The position numbers and the translations under genes were made by a program. A stretch of DNA of 64,000 nucleotides, from NCBI GenBank assembly GCA_951799405.1, contig OX637359.1, positions 368,201 to 432,200 of the forward strand, given 5' to 3'. Within the stretch, counting starts at the first letter, position 1. Every line of letters starts with the position of its first letter. The notes under the pieces are model-generated. The model had not been told where the DNA came from. It searched no databases and saw only the letters and a program-made list of their open reading frames with translations. Source of the stretch: Agapetus fuscipes (Eukaryota; Arthropoda; Insecta; Trichoptera; Glossosomatidae). Positions 1 to 10,210 of this stretch are shown piece after piece.

Positions 1-100
1 TCCCTGAAACTGGGGTGGCATTGGTAAAAGTGAACCGTGTTTTTACAGAATGGGCGAGCAGCCTCAAACCAATAACTAATAAGTCAAGTTACTTGCATAA
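1..100 (-). mobile_element. Rep-A copy, cut by the window edge
   Basis: Matches the inner part of the Rep-A family in reverse orientation: a CCCTGAAAC..GGGG block, then GGCATTGG..AAAGTGAACC, then the AAGTCAAG end. The AGATT-tailed end lies outside the window. Confidence 0.7.
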
Positions 101-146
101 AAAAATGTGTTTTTTTTTGTAAAATAGTAATAAAATAAAATAATAA

Positions 147-312
147 GTCGGTGTTATCGGCGGGGATCAATACAGGTTATTTGGAACCGGATAACGCTGG
201 TTCGAATCCCGCGACGATAACTTCGACCCTGGTTCAACAGATGCCGTTTCATGCACACAAGCTTCTGCTTTCGCATGAAGACAACTGGCCAGGCAAAATA
301 GGTTGGTGGATG
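147..312 (+). mobile_element. SINE-D copy (tRNA-derived, Leu/Ser-like head)
   Basis: Begins GTCGGTGTTAT and carries a box-B-like GGTTCGAATCC near 190, then a body ending GCCAGGCAAAATAGGTTGG. The same head, body and end recur at 11041-11270 and in reverse at 58290-58556, which has the fuller head with ATGGCCGAG. The long D-arm and variable region point to a Leu/Ser-type tRNA ancestor. No coding capacity. Confidence 0.7.
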
Positions 313-319
313 AAATGAT

Positions 320-780
320 GAAAGTTTAATAATAAATGAAAACTTCTATTTGTTTCATGAGCGTGACTCTTATACCTACTAGGACCATAATTATTGCTTA
401 GAATTTTTTTTTTTAGAAACGGCAATTGTTATTCAGAAGTTTAAATAAAAATTTAAATTAAATTGATAGTTAAAAAGTTGAACTCTACTCAATTTTATTA
501 TTTACTTTTTAAACCTAATTATCAATCCACACAGAAGCCAAACGAACAAGCACATACCTACTGTAAGTATTTACCTTTTATCAGAAACTTCAAACACATT
601 CATTCATATCCTTTCATCACCATCAACATTTCACAACTCCTCTCAGACGCATCTAGACGCAACTCTCATTCATCCAGTCACACAAAACTCATCCTTACTT
701 CACACGTCAATAACAATCAAATTTAAATGATTGCTTAGTGTTATTCACAAAAACTTTACGTGTAAACTCAAATATAGCGT
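320..780. other. AT-rich stretch without recognised feature
   Basis: Contains an 87-codon open frame at 463-726 with no recognisable domain and low-complexity Ser/His/Asn composition. I do not believe it is a gene. Confidence 0.4.
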
Positions 781-954
781 TATATTCAGGCCCGGATCGA
801 GCGATTTTAACGGTGCGTTTGCACCAGGGCTCCCGCTTCTAAGGGGCTACAAAAATTGCAAAAAAAATATATTCGTCTTTGAAGGGCCCTTGAAATAAAA
901 GTAATAAGAGAAGATTTCACCTTGAAACCCTTTGTAGGCCATTTTTAGCCAGTC

Positions 955-1150
955 TAGAGTCTAGACTCGTAATCGAATGGTCATGGGTTTATTGCTGGCG
1001 CAGTACAATAAAACAATTATATAATTTTCAGATGGTGCTTTTCGCTGAGAGGAATAATTTATTCACCTTCAATTAAACCAGCCACCAAAGGTCTATCCAG
1101 CCTTTAGGAACTGGGTCTTGTTTAAGCGATTGACGTTTTCTATTTCAACA
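955..1150 (+). mobile_element. SINE-C copy, split by Rep-A
   Basis: Degenerate SINE-C head (GACTCGTAATCG..GGTCATGGGTT) followed by the body with ACCAAAGGTCTATCCAGCC and GGGTCTTG. Its missing tail (CACACAAAAACAGCGCTCACC) reappears at about 1455-1505, on the far side of the Rep-A copy at 1165-1400. Rep-A therefore inserted into an existing SINE-C. Confidence 0.65.
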
Positions 1151-1164
1151 ATCAATATCTCAGA

Positions 1165-1400
1165 GCTGTCTATCTATAATCTTTACTGTAAGTTGCGAAC
1201 ATTTGGGATTCATATTAAATGCATTCCCACAAGCAAACATGTATAACTTCACATACCACATGTGTACAACAACAAAAACTTAAATCTTTAATGAACATAA
1301 TCCCAGCCGACGTTTCCTGAAACAGGGGTGACATTACCAAAGAGAACCATTTTTTACAGCATGGGTGTTAAGCCACACACTAATCTATAAGTTAAGGAAG
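1165..1400 (-). mobile_element. Rep-A copy nested in SINE-C
   Basis: Reverse-orientation Rep-A with AAGTTGCGAACAT, CATTCCCACAAGC, TGAAACAGGGGTGACATT and the AGTTAAGGAAG end. It separates the two halves of the surrounding SINE-C. Confidence 0.75.
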
Positions 1401-1514
1401 AGTATATAAGAAAGAGTATACGAAATATACTACTACAAAATAACGTTAAAGAAAATGAGTTTATGAGATTCACACAAAAACAGCGCTCACCAAATAATCA
1501 TCCATATATTTATT

Positions 1515-2240
1515 TATTCCATAGCAATTGTTACTTTAATGTAAAACATCTTAAATCTTAATCTATGCAGAAAAAATGGGGTTCGGGGCCACCGGGTGGC
1601 CCAATTACGGGTCTGGATTTACCAAAACTGTATGGAAACTTACACGTTAGCAGCATCCATTCATTTTCTGGTAAAGCACACGTTTTAGTTCCTACAGACA
1701 TGTTTGTACTCGAGGTGCGCACCTCCTGAGGGTCTAAGTGGAGCCTAAAGTGATATTTTTTACCGCGGACCTCCGTGGGTGGTCCTGATCTTGACGCAGC
1801 ACGGTAACAGGCAGTGTGGAAGGCTGAGGCACTCGAGATGAAACGGAAATCTGCCTCGTCACCTTGTATGGGAAGCAGAGACTGCTAGATAAAGCAGGTT
1901 TACGAGTGTCGTGGCCTTGCAGGACTGTCAACTACATCATCACCATCATCATCACCTTCTTCTCTTAGTGCCACTTCTATCGAAGATCTTCTTATTCTTT
2001 ATTTTATTTTGTTTGTATTCCTGTTTTATTTTAGCATATATGTAATAATAATAAATTGCACAGAATCTGTACTCGACTTTCTTGCAAAAATTTACCCACT
2101 GTATGACGTATGTAAAGCTAGAATCATCTACCAGCTTATGCCGTTTCAATAAAAATGTAATATATCAATAATAAATCAATTTTATTCCACCGCGGTGTGT
2201 ACCTGCATACTCGTACAATATGGATATAGGCATATAAATA
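1515..2240. other. Unassigned sequence
   Basis: No gene or repeat family could be assigned. Holds a short ATC/ACC trinucleotide run near 1935-1955. GC content is higher between 1700 and 1930 but the 65-codon frame there has no recognisable domain. Confidence 0.3.
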
Positions 2241-2244
2241 CTTA

Positions 2245-2880
2245 AATGAATATAAATATTTTGTTGATTTATTTCATCACCTTTTTCATACATACTCTTC
2301 TCTTATTCTCACTCTGCAGAATCCATTCTTTCGCAATCTCACCTATTTGGTCTAACCATTCTTTCCTCAGCCTTCCCCTTCTGCGCTTTCCTCTGACATT
2401 TCCTTTGTACACTTTCTTCGTTAGTTGTTCATCATCCTTTCTTTTAAGATGTCTGAACCATCTCATCGTACTTTTTTGTACTTTCATTCTCATATTCTCT
2501 TTTATACCACACTCGTTCATCACTCAAGCATTACGTACTCTATCACTCAGTGTCTTTCCAGCCATTGCTCTCAGGTAAGCCATTTCAACCGTACTTACAT
2601 ACTTTACTCAGCTCACATTCATTAAGCCTCACTTCCACCAACCAATATGCCATTGTGGACCGCCGATCTCATATTCTTCGTAAGTTTCCTATTTCTTGCA
2701 ATTCTTCCAATCGTTTCCATTACACTTCTTCCTCTACTAGCGCGCTTTTCCAATTATTTCGTCAATTTCGCATTCGACTCAAACTTGCTTCCCAGATAAT
2801 TAAATTCTTTCACGACCTCCACTCTTTTTTCATTCAGTCTTATCTCAATTTTCTCGCATTTCTCAGTCCTCCCAAAGTGT
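2245..2880 (-). mobile_element. LINE C-terminal coding relic
   Basis: Read on the minus strand this resembles the end of a non-LTR retrotransposon reverse-transcriptase ORF: first a region like FNYLGSKFESN..GRIARNRKLT and AVHNGIL, then MRWFRHL, DDEQLTKKVYKGNV and a basic GKRRRGRLRKEWLDQIGE block with QSENKRRVCMKK. Several stops and frame changes interrupt it, so it is dead. The same C-terminal module recurs at 27640, 32955, 46268, 48880, 59500 and 61210. Jockey/RTE-like clade assignment is uncertain. Confidence 0.7.
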
Positions 2881-3095
2881 AAAAAATAATTCACTTTGTC
2901 AATGTCACCCCTGTTTCAAGGAAGGTCGGCAAGAGTTGCAAGTTTTATGTTCATTTGAGATTTGGTTTTAATTTGTAAGTACAAATTCAGCATTCGTAAG
3001 CGCGAACTTACACATACCTGTTTGTGGGCATGCATTTCATATTAGTTTTGAATGTTTATATTTCATTGCAACTTATATTCTAGATTATTATAGAT
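2880..3095 (+). mobile_element. Rep-A copy
   Basis: Forward Rep-A: TTCACTTTGTCAATGTCACC, GGAAGGTCGGCAAGAGTTGCA, GCGCGAACTTACAC and a GCAACTTATATT end. It abuts the oppositely oriented LINE relic to its left. Confidence 0.75.
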
Positions 3096-4316
3096 GGTCA
3101 TTGAACCCTTCTGTATGCAAACTAGTACTTTGTATGGTGGGTAAACTTTTTAGTTATATTTTGAAAAAGTAACGACTGATTATTATTGGTATTTATAAAA
3201 TTTTAAGAATCGCAGCCATTTATCTATTTTTAACCCTTTGACTACCAAGAAAATTGCTAATACATTTTGTATGGAAAATTTTCACTTTGTATGGCGGCTA
3301 TACTTTTGATTCACTTTTTGGAAAAAATAATGATGGCAATATATAGGTTATTATTATTATTTTACATTTGTACTACATTATTTTTTTATTAACCCTCTAA
3401 CTGCCGAGAATTTTTCCATTATTTTTTTCTTTTATATGGCAACTCCCTAAATCGAGATTAGGATGAAGAAATGATTATAATTATTAGATAGCACTATTAT
3501 ATAAATGGATTCACAAAAAAATTAAGAAAAATCGTCGGAGCCGTTTTTGAGAAAATCGAATTTTAAATTTTCAGCTCTTCGGAAGCCATCTTGAATTTTC
3601 AAAAAAGTAAAAAAAAAATGATTACGAATTAAAGTGATAAGCTTGTTCTTTCTATCAAATCTAAAAAAAATTTAAATATCTTGCATTTTAATAGGTTTTT
3701 GTAATATTTTCGATTTAAAATTTCAGGTCGTGTAAACGGTGCTTTATATTTATTTTTTCAAAATATTTTTTTGTTAATTTGTATAAATTTATGTTGTCCG
3801 TAATATTGTTGAACATTATATTTTTGTTGACCCCTTAACTGTCGAGAAAATCACAATCGTTTGTTTTTTTCATATGGCAGCCCATAGACACAGATTAGTA
3901 AGAGTATTGTCATAACTAATTTATTAAGTTAAAAACTAATAAATGGCAATTCTGAAAATTTAAGAAAAATTCTTGGAGCCGTTTTTGAGAAAAGTGCAAT
4001 TTTATGTTTTTTTTTGTATGGCAGCCATCTTGAATTTTCAAGTTGGTGTAATGCCATGTTATTCATAAATGTCCAAAAAAGTTGATGTAGCCAAAATTTG
4101 GTATCTCTAGGTCTTATACTTTGGAAAGTGACACACACACATACATACATACATACATACATACATACAGACGGACGTTTTTGAAAGATAGTGTTTTTTG
4201 GCATGTCCTGCACGGGACAACTCATTTCCGTGAAAACCTCGAAATTTTTTTTTCACACCAAATCATAACTTTCTTTATAGCCTTCGGCTATAGCAAGAAA
4301 GTAAAAAGGACAGCTT
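3095..4316 (+). repeat. Internally duplicated AT-rich repeat block
   Basis: A module is present about three times in diverged form: an AACCCTNTAACTGNCGAGAA-like start, TATGGCAGC, AAGAAAAATNNTNGGAGCC, GTTTTTGAGAAAA, and GCCATCTTGAATTTTCAA. It ends with a CATA microsatellite and, at about 4268-4303, a hairpin (ACTTTCTTTATAGCC / GGCTATAGCAAGAAAGT). The order suggests an old non-coding mobile element, but I cannot assign it to a class. Confidence 0.45.
4131..4168 (+). repeat. (CA)n/(CATA)n microsatellite
   Basis: ACACACAC followed by about seven ATAC units and ACAGACGGACG. Simple repeat inside the block above. Confidence 0.9.
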
Positions 4317-4750
4317 AGGTATATGAAGAAAGTTATGGCTCTGGATTTTATGAAAGACGTGTGTAAGGGCAGAAGGAAATGGTGGTTGATCTGTAATGTT
4401 GGCGGCTAGTAGATACTGGGGTTTATTAAACTGGAATTTTGTTTTTTGTAGGAATTTGTTTTGATGTGTATAGGTACATATTATTATTTGTGATTTAAAA
4501 ATGTAACTTGTACCTACATGTTCCTTGACTTATACGTTGGTAGGTATGTGGCTGGCCACCCATGCTGTAGAAAATGGTTCACTTTGCCAATGTCACCCCA
4601 TGTTTCAGGGAAGGTCGGCAAGAGTTGCAGGGTGTATGTGGTTTGGGTTTTTATGTTGTAGATTCTACAAGCGCGAACTTATACGTGTTTGCTTGTGATA
4701 ATGCATGTAAATGTGAATCCCCAATGTTACATATCTTTGCAACTTAGTTT
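4316..4750 (+). mobile_element. LINE 3' coding end continuous with Rep-A
   Basis: Starts with a LINE-like coding end (MKKVMALDFMKDVCKGRRKWWLI, then GGCGGCTAG), passes through about 100 bp of AT-rich UTR (TGATTTAAAAATGTAACTTGT) and runs into a full Rep-A that ends TTTGCAACTTAG. The same order is found at 27640-28100 and 46268-46710. This shows Rep-A is the 3' UTR of this LINE. Confidence 0.75.
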
Positions 4751-4889
4751 TTTTTTTTTTAATCACAAGCCCTTGCCGTCAACATTGCAGATCAACCGCA
4801 TTTTTTTTCTTTCCTTGCACACTTATTACTTACCCATTCATTTCATTCACAGTCAATCTTTGATATGATAATGAGGATGATGTTCCTTA

Positions 4890-5070
4890 GGTTATAGGTT
4901 AGTATGAAGCTGACTACCCGTAGATACCTACTCTAAAAATGTTTCACTTTGCCAATGTCGCCGTTGTTTCAGGGAAAGGCTATAAAAAGAGTTGCAGGGT
5001 TCTTATGCATTTAAAATTTTGTGATGCATCAAATGTAAATGTGAAAGGTGTCTGCTTGTGGGCATAAAAA
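4890..5070 (+). mobile_element. Degenerate Rep-A copy
   Basis: GGTTATAGGTTAGTATG, CACTTTGCCAATGTCGCC, GTTTCAGGGAA and GTGTCTGCTTGTGGGCAT match Rep-A. It is truncated where the dimer SINE begins. Confidence 0.65.
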
Positions 5071-5082
5071 CGCAACTAAGCT

Positions 5083-5494
5083 ACACAAATAGTGTAACTT
5101 CTTGCCTGCGTATCTTCGAAGGGGTCGCATGTGGCGATTCGGGACCTATTTATTTTTACGGGTAAGGGGGCCGACCTCACACCAACCACTTTCAGTTGAA
5201 GTGGGGGTTTCCCAGCTTCCGGGGGAGCTGGTTCTCATTTCATGTGAAGGCTGAGATAACCCTTGCTCTCGGCATGGCTACATCGATACAAAGTGCCAAT
5301 TCTCAAGCAAGACCCAGTGCTGTAAGACTGGATGGACCTTTGGTGACCGGTCATTGGTAAAGGTTTATGAATTTTTCAACCCAGCAAAGAGCAAATTTGA
5401 AAATATAAATGGTATATTTTTTGTGCTCCGCCGGGATTCAAATCCACAACCTTCCATTCAGAGTCCAAAGTGTTACCACTGGACTACGGACCGG
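5083..5494 (-). mobile_element. Dimer SINE (C head + B body), B head deleted
   Basis: In minus orientation: C head (GGTCCGTAGTCCAGTGGTAAC, box-B-like near 5440), C body (GCTCTTTGCTGGG, ACCGGTCACCAAAGGTCC), then directly the B body (GCCGAGAGCAAGGGTT, AACCAGCTCCCCC, GAAGTTACACTA, GCTTAGTTGCGT). Part of the B head between the two bodies is missing compared with 25785-26270. Confidence 0.75.
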
Positions 5495-6090
5495 GCATAC
5501 ATTAATTAATATTAAATATATGAATATATCTTTGCAATAGGTACCTACATGGATTAAAGATTTTTGATTTGTTTTTTTCTAATTTCTGTTTATTCCACTA
5601 ACTAACATGGTTGTCGATTAGTATAAGTAAGTAGCTATTCTTAGATAACCCGTTTACGAGAGGTGAGTAGATTTTATATTAATTAATTAATTCTGCGATT
5701 CCAGCATCTCGAGATGTCGTCACAGCTTGGCTCTGGCGCGTACAGCACGGAGAGTCGGAACATAAAAAATATCCGAGTTTGTTTTCCCGGAGCGACGTCG
5801 AGTTGTTTGTGCGGAGACAAGGTTAGAACAAGATGGCCTTTTTCACTTTCCGTTTCACTCGCGCTACAGCTTATTTGTATCGCTCTGTCCCAGTCTGTGC
5901 TGGTTAGCTAACAGGTGAAGGACTAAGATGCGACTCAAACGGGGACAGTTAAGTAGGTACAAATAATCACGAGTTTCTTTATGACGCAAGTGGAAGAAAT
6001 ATATTGTTTTGGAGATTTAACTGCATAACGATCTTACACAGGGCAGACTTAAATACAATAAATACATTTTATTTTAGATAAATTCTTTGA
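5495..6090. other. Unassigned sequence
   Basis: Holds a 65-codon open frame from 5714 (MSSQLGSGAYSTES..) without recognisable domain. No repeat family recognised. Confidence 0.3.
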
Positions 6091-6091
6091 A

Positions 6092-6300
6092 ACAGAGGAC
6101 ATAGGGAGATGGAGCAGATCCAGGAGAGATCATGTCTCCAGCATGAGCCATGAAAGACTCTCACACATCGTAGCTAATGAGATGCCAGTAGGGCAACGCC
6201 CAGCTGGGAGACCTCCTGGAGGTGGAGAGATAGCTGGACGTCCTCATCTCAGGAGCCATGAGAGGATAAGAAGTTTATTCGTGAATCAAAGAAAAATCAA
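6092..6300 (+). mobile_element. LINE coding relic, near-identical to 57064
   Basis: Encodes EDIGRWSRSRR, HVSSMSHERLSHIVANEMP and VGQRPAGRPPGG, the usual end of a non-LTR reverse transcriptase. It matches 57064-57225 almost base for base over about 150 bp, so the two copies are young relative to other LINE relics here. Confidence 0.65.
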
Positions 6301-7205
6301 TCGCCACTTCCTCTCAGTGTCTCAAAATAAAGGCAACACAATACTACGCAGCTAACAGCCCTGCTGCAAAGGATCAGGATATCAACTTTCATCTCATAAA
6401 CATCCACACCTCTGCGGCACTTAAACAAGTAGTGTCATAGACCTGCAAAATTCTTACATGAAATCTGGAAGGTCAGAAGCTTAAAAAAACACTTGTCACT
6501 TGCCAGATGACTTCGTCTGTATCAGCTTTGACATAGATGAGGTATATTACATCTACAGAGATTTCCTAGCGCGGACACGTGATCCATACATGGATGAGCC
6601 CCGTAGATAAGTAGATATAATATCTACACGAGTACATGTAATATGGGCAGTGCGGTGTTTGAATAGATAATGGCTATATGTCTTTCTACTTAGTGTGCCT
6701 TGAGTAGATTTGTAAGTAGAAATGATTCCAGCGCATGGCCATCCAATCTGACGAAAACAGAAAAAAAATAAAACAAAGGCGTGTAAACTACAGACAGAAT
6801 CATCATTTTGTGTTCCCCGTAATTATTTGGATCGTGCCTTTTCCACTGCTGGCCCTTTGTTATTAGGCCCGGATTAAGCCCAACGGGGACTGTAGGTGCA
6901 GGACTCTTGCGCTCGCTGGTGATTTCGGATTGGGCTTCAATTAAAAATCCTCGTTTCTTGGTTGATGATGCGGCACTTTTATTTCAGAAAGTTACAGACT
7001 ATTGACTCAATCTACTCGAGAGGAATTACATTTATTTACAGGACGAATATGTTTATTAACTTGCGTTTTTACATTATGGGCCTTTTACCTTTCAAAAGAA
7101 ATGCAACAACAGCTGCCATATACAATTAGGGTTGAGGTCGACTAGTTGGAATTCCCCTACATAAATAATGAAAGTATTGAATTCACCCACCATTATGTTT
7201 GTGTC
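6300..7205. other. Unassigned sequence
   Basis: No gene recognised. A short piece at about 6408-6455 (CACCTCTGCGGCAC..GTCATAGAC) also occurs at 55355-55400, so at least part is repetitive. Confidence 0.3.
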
Positions 7206-7206
7206 A

Positions 7207-7740
7207 ATGTTATTTTTTACTCTCAAAAATTCCAAACAGGGACCCTGGTGCGATGAGAGACATGGAACCCCCATCTTGCATGTATTTTTGCAGCCTGGGA
7301 CGGGCCTTGTCTGAATCCAGGATTCTCCTCCACTCCCGCCTGTGCATCGCCTTTGCTCTCCAGCCTAGTATGTCTACCCTGGCTGCATCTGCGTTGATAC
7401 CAGCCATCCCATAATTGACCTTCCAGGGCTGGAAGTCTCATCACCACGGTAATTCTTACCTACGGAATATCGGTAATATTTGTATGAAGATTAATCAGCC
7501 ATTCACTTGCGGCCATCTTGGATTGCATACAAATATTTTCGATATTTCGTAGGTAAGAATTACCGTGGGGATGAGACTTCCAGCCCTGGTCTCCTCCAGC
7601 CTTGTGGTGCTGAGAGTGTGGTTGGCATCGTCCATTCTAATGATGTGACCAGCCCCTACAGGAGCCCTACTCTGATGGGTCTGATGAAGACCCCGCAGTG
7701 GCTGTCACATATATTCAGATCGCGGGACCAGCTCGGTGTT
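7207..7740 (-). mobile_element. LINE coding relic split by a MITE
   Basis: Minus strand: LVTSLEWTMPTTLSAPQGWRRP at the right, and VDILGWRAKAMHRREWRRIL at the left, separated by the foldback element at 7424-7588. The right half reads like the middle and the left half like the end of a non-LTR retrotransposon ORF. Not intact. Confidence 0.6.
7424..7588. mobile_element. Foldback MITE
   Basis: About 45-bp terminal inverted repeats starting AGGGCTGGAAGTCTCAT and ending ATGAGACTTCCAGCCCT, with GGTAATTCTTACCTACG inside both arms. A partial second copy lies at 39472-39575. No convincing TSD, so the superfamily is left open. Confidence 0.75.
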
Positions 7741-7998
7741 GAGTTGACGACTTGTCCCCTGAGGCCCCCCCTCTCTAGAAACTCCCCCCTCACACCCTCT
7801 GCAAATAAAGGCACCTAACAAATTAAAACATCCCCCAATAACAAAACTACGTACCCACATATCAATTATTCAACACTGATAGTTCCGCATTAATTAAAGT
7901 TGCACTTTATCGCCCTTACTCATGAGATTTTTTATGAATATCAATGTTTTAAGTTTAAGCCTACGTTTTATAAAGAAAAACTGTCTCTGATTTAATAA

Positions 7999-8743
7999 AT
8001 ACCGAATACCGAATAGTGTCAAATAGGTACCTAATGCCAAATACTGAATAGTGTCAAGTAGATAATGCCGAACACCGAATAGTGTCAAGTAGGTAATGCC
8101 GAATACTGAATAGTTTCAAGTGGGTAATGCCGAATACCGAATAGTGTCAAGTAGGTAATGCCGAATACTGAATAGTGTCAAGTGGGTAATGCCGAATACC
8201 GAATAGTGTCAAGTAGGTAATGCCGAATACTGAATAGTGTCAAGTAGGTAATGCCGAATACCGAATAGTGTTAAGTAGGTAATGCTGAATACCGAATAGT
8301 GTCAAGTAGGTAATTCCGAATACCGAATAGTGTCGAGTAGGTAATGCCGAATACCGAATAGTGTCAAGTAGGTAATTCCGAACACTGAATAGTGTCAAGT
8401 AGGTAATTCCGAATACCGAACAGTGTCAAGTAGGTAATGCCGAATACTGAATAGTGTCAAGTGGGTTATGCCGAATACCGAATAGTGTCAAGTAGGTAGG
8501 TAATGCTGAAACTGAATAGTGTCAAGTGGGTAATGCCGAATACCGAATAGTGTCAAGTAGGTAATGCCGAATACCGAATAGTGTCAAGTAGGTAATGCCG
8601 AATAGCGAATAGTGTCAAGTAGGTAATTCCGAATACCGAATAGTGTCAAGTAGGTAATTCCAAATACCGAATAGTGTCAAGTAGGTAATACCGAATAGTG
8701 TCAAGTTGGTTATTCCGAATACCAAATAAAAGCAAGTAGGTAT
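7999..8743 (+). repeat. 31-bp minisatellite, about 24 units
   Basis: Unit AATGCCGAATACCGAATAGT followed by GTCAAGTAGGT. Between about 8060 and 8250 two variants (ACCGAAT with GTAGGT, ACTGAAT with GTGGGT) alternate, giving a 62-bp higher-order unit. 31 is not a multiple of three, so no reading frame is kept through it. Confidence 0.95.
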
Positions 8744-8744
8744 T

Positions 8745-8890
8745 CGCGACAACTGTGGGAGGAGTATTCTTTTTCACCATCATCATAACCTGGAGAAAGT
8801 CTTGGCCTCCTTGATTAACAGTTGCCACCGCTGCCTGTCCATCGCCTTCCTCCTCCAGTCCCATACTCCTACCGCACTGCAGTATGCCAC
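8745..8890 (-). mobile_element. LINE C-terminal relic
   Basis: Minus strand reads VGVWDWRRKAMDRQRWQLL and KEAKTFSRL, a typical end of a non-LTR ORF. It sits against the end of the minisatellite. Confidence 0.6.
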
Positions 8891-8984
8891 CACTCCGTCC
8901 AGCTACCTCAATCTTGGTCATTCCATTTAGCTGTGAAATAGGCGTAAATCTGTCTTTCTTACTTGCATAAATGAATAGGTTCCA

Positions 8985-9230
8985 CTCGTCAAATACATTT
9001 CCTTTGGGGTGACGCGTTAAGAAATTGCAATTGGTCCGGTCCAAAGTTCAGTTAGTAGAATGATTGCGTTCCATGCCAGATGACTAGGGCTCAATCCCCA
9101 CCGAGGGTCTCAAACGCAATTAATAAAAATCTAATTTTTTTAAGCAGCCTTAAAGTACCATAAATGAGAACCTGTCCTTTCGGAAGCACGGAAACCCCAC
9201 TTCAAGTGAATTGTTTGGTATGCTCTTTAC
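8985..9230 (+). mobile_element. SINE-B fragments, tandem
   Basis: A B tail (AATAGGTTCCACTCGTCAAAT) is followed at 9045 by a B head (AGTTCAGTTAGTAGAATG, GGCTCAATCCCC, ACCGAGGGTCTCA) with a shortened body ending CCACTTCAAGTGAATTG. Confidence 0.6.
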
Positions 9231-9419
9231 GCTCTTGTGAAATTAAAAAAGTTCCACACGTCTAGTTGTAGTAATAATTTGTACTATATGTGCAGGTTCG
9301 TAGCAGTTGATGTGAAATGAGGTATGAGTAACACAAAAATGATTGATTTCCAGTCACCAGCAACTTAGATTATTTACACTGCAGTCTGTCTATATCAGGC
9401 TCACAATAGAATACACAAA

Positions 9420-9530
9420 ACACTCCACTCGTCGCACAATAATCGGCAGCGGTCCTCGAACCCAGTCCCGCAGCGTGGCGAGCGGCTGCGCTAACCACTT
9501 CACCATCTCGCCTCCATTGTGGCGGCTCTA
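9420..9530 (-). mobile_element. tRNA-like SINE head
   Basis: Minus strand contains GAGATGGTGAAGTGGTTAGCG and GGGTTCGAGGACC, a box A/box B pair with Ser/Leu-like spacing. Only one copy is seen here, and no mature tRNA fold is completed, so I take it as a SINE head rather than a tRNA gene. Confidence 0.45.
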
Positions 9531-9654
9531 GAGCCATTCACAGAGGGATCAGAACAAACAGGCGGAAGCAGCGCTGACTCTTATTGAAAATATTCATGTA
9601 TAGGGTTCGATTCCCAATGAGGATGTCAGACATAATTTTCTAGAATAATAATAA

Positions 9655-9810
9655 TACTATTAGGATGATTTATTTGGTGAGCGCTGTTTTTGTGTGCATC
9701 ACACCTCAAGAGCCCTCTGCAAGCTTGGTCGTCGCTGTAGAAAGCGCCAATTCTCAAGCAAGACCCAGTTGCTGTAATGCTGGATGGACCTTTAGTGACC
9801 GATCTTTGGT
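9655..9810 (-). mobile_element. SINE-C 3' half
   Basis: ATTAGGATGATTTATTTGG, GTGAGCGCTGTTTTTGTG, CCTCAAGAGCCCTC and GACCCAGTTGCTGTAA match the monomer SINE-C tail in reverse. It stops at GATCTTTGGTA and is followed by AT-rich sequence. Confidence 0.75.
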
Positions 9811-9959
9811 ATCTAATCTAATCTTTTAATATTTTAATCTAATAATTTGTTGTTTCATTTTATACTTTTTACTTACTCTTGTATTTATAACACTATTTTT
9901 AGTATGTATTATAAAAGGCACTAAGTGTCGTGAATTTATAAATTAATAAATAAATAAAT

Positions 9960-10210
9960 AAAAAATCTAATCTAATCTAAGCTGCAAAGATATATATCAT
10001 TTAAGATTTATATTAAATGCATTCCCACAAGCAGACATGTATAATTTTGCGCTAACACATGCCGCATGTGGACCTACAATATAAAAACCCAATCTCAAAT
10101 GAACATAAGCCCTGCAACTCTTGCCGTCCTTCCCTGAAACAGGGGTGACATTGGCAAAGTGAACCTTTTTTTTACAGTATGGGTGGTCAGCCGCATACCA
10201 ACCTATAACT
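9960..10210 (-). mobile_element. Rep-A copy
   Basis: Starts with TCTAATCTAATCTAAGCTGC (the reversed AGATT tail) and includes CACATGCCGCATGTGGACC, GAAACAGGGGTGACATTGGC and ACCAACCTATAA. Confidence 0.85.

Noticed and set aside
788..1618. hAT element between CAGGCCCGGAT and GGGTCTGG
   Set aside because: The two ends share only a few bases and no 8-bp TSD was found.
8000..8740. CRISPR-like array
   Set aside because: Units are contiguous without unique spacers; a eukaryotic minisatellite.
8646..9044. 132-codon minus frame
   Set aside because: Runs through minisatellite, LINE relic and SINE scrap; composite by chance.
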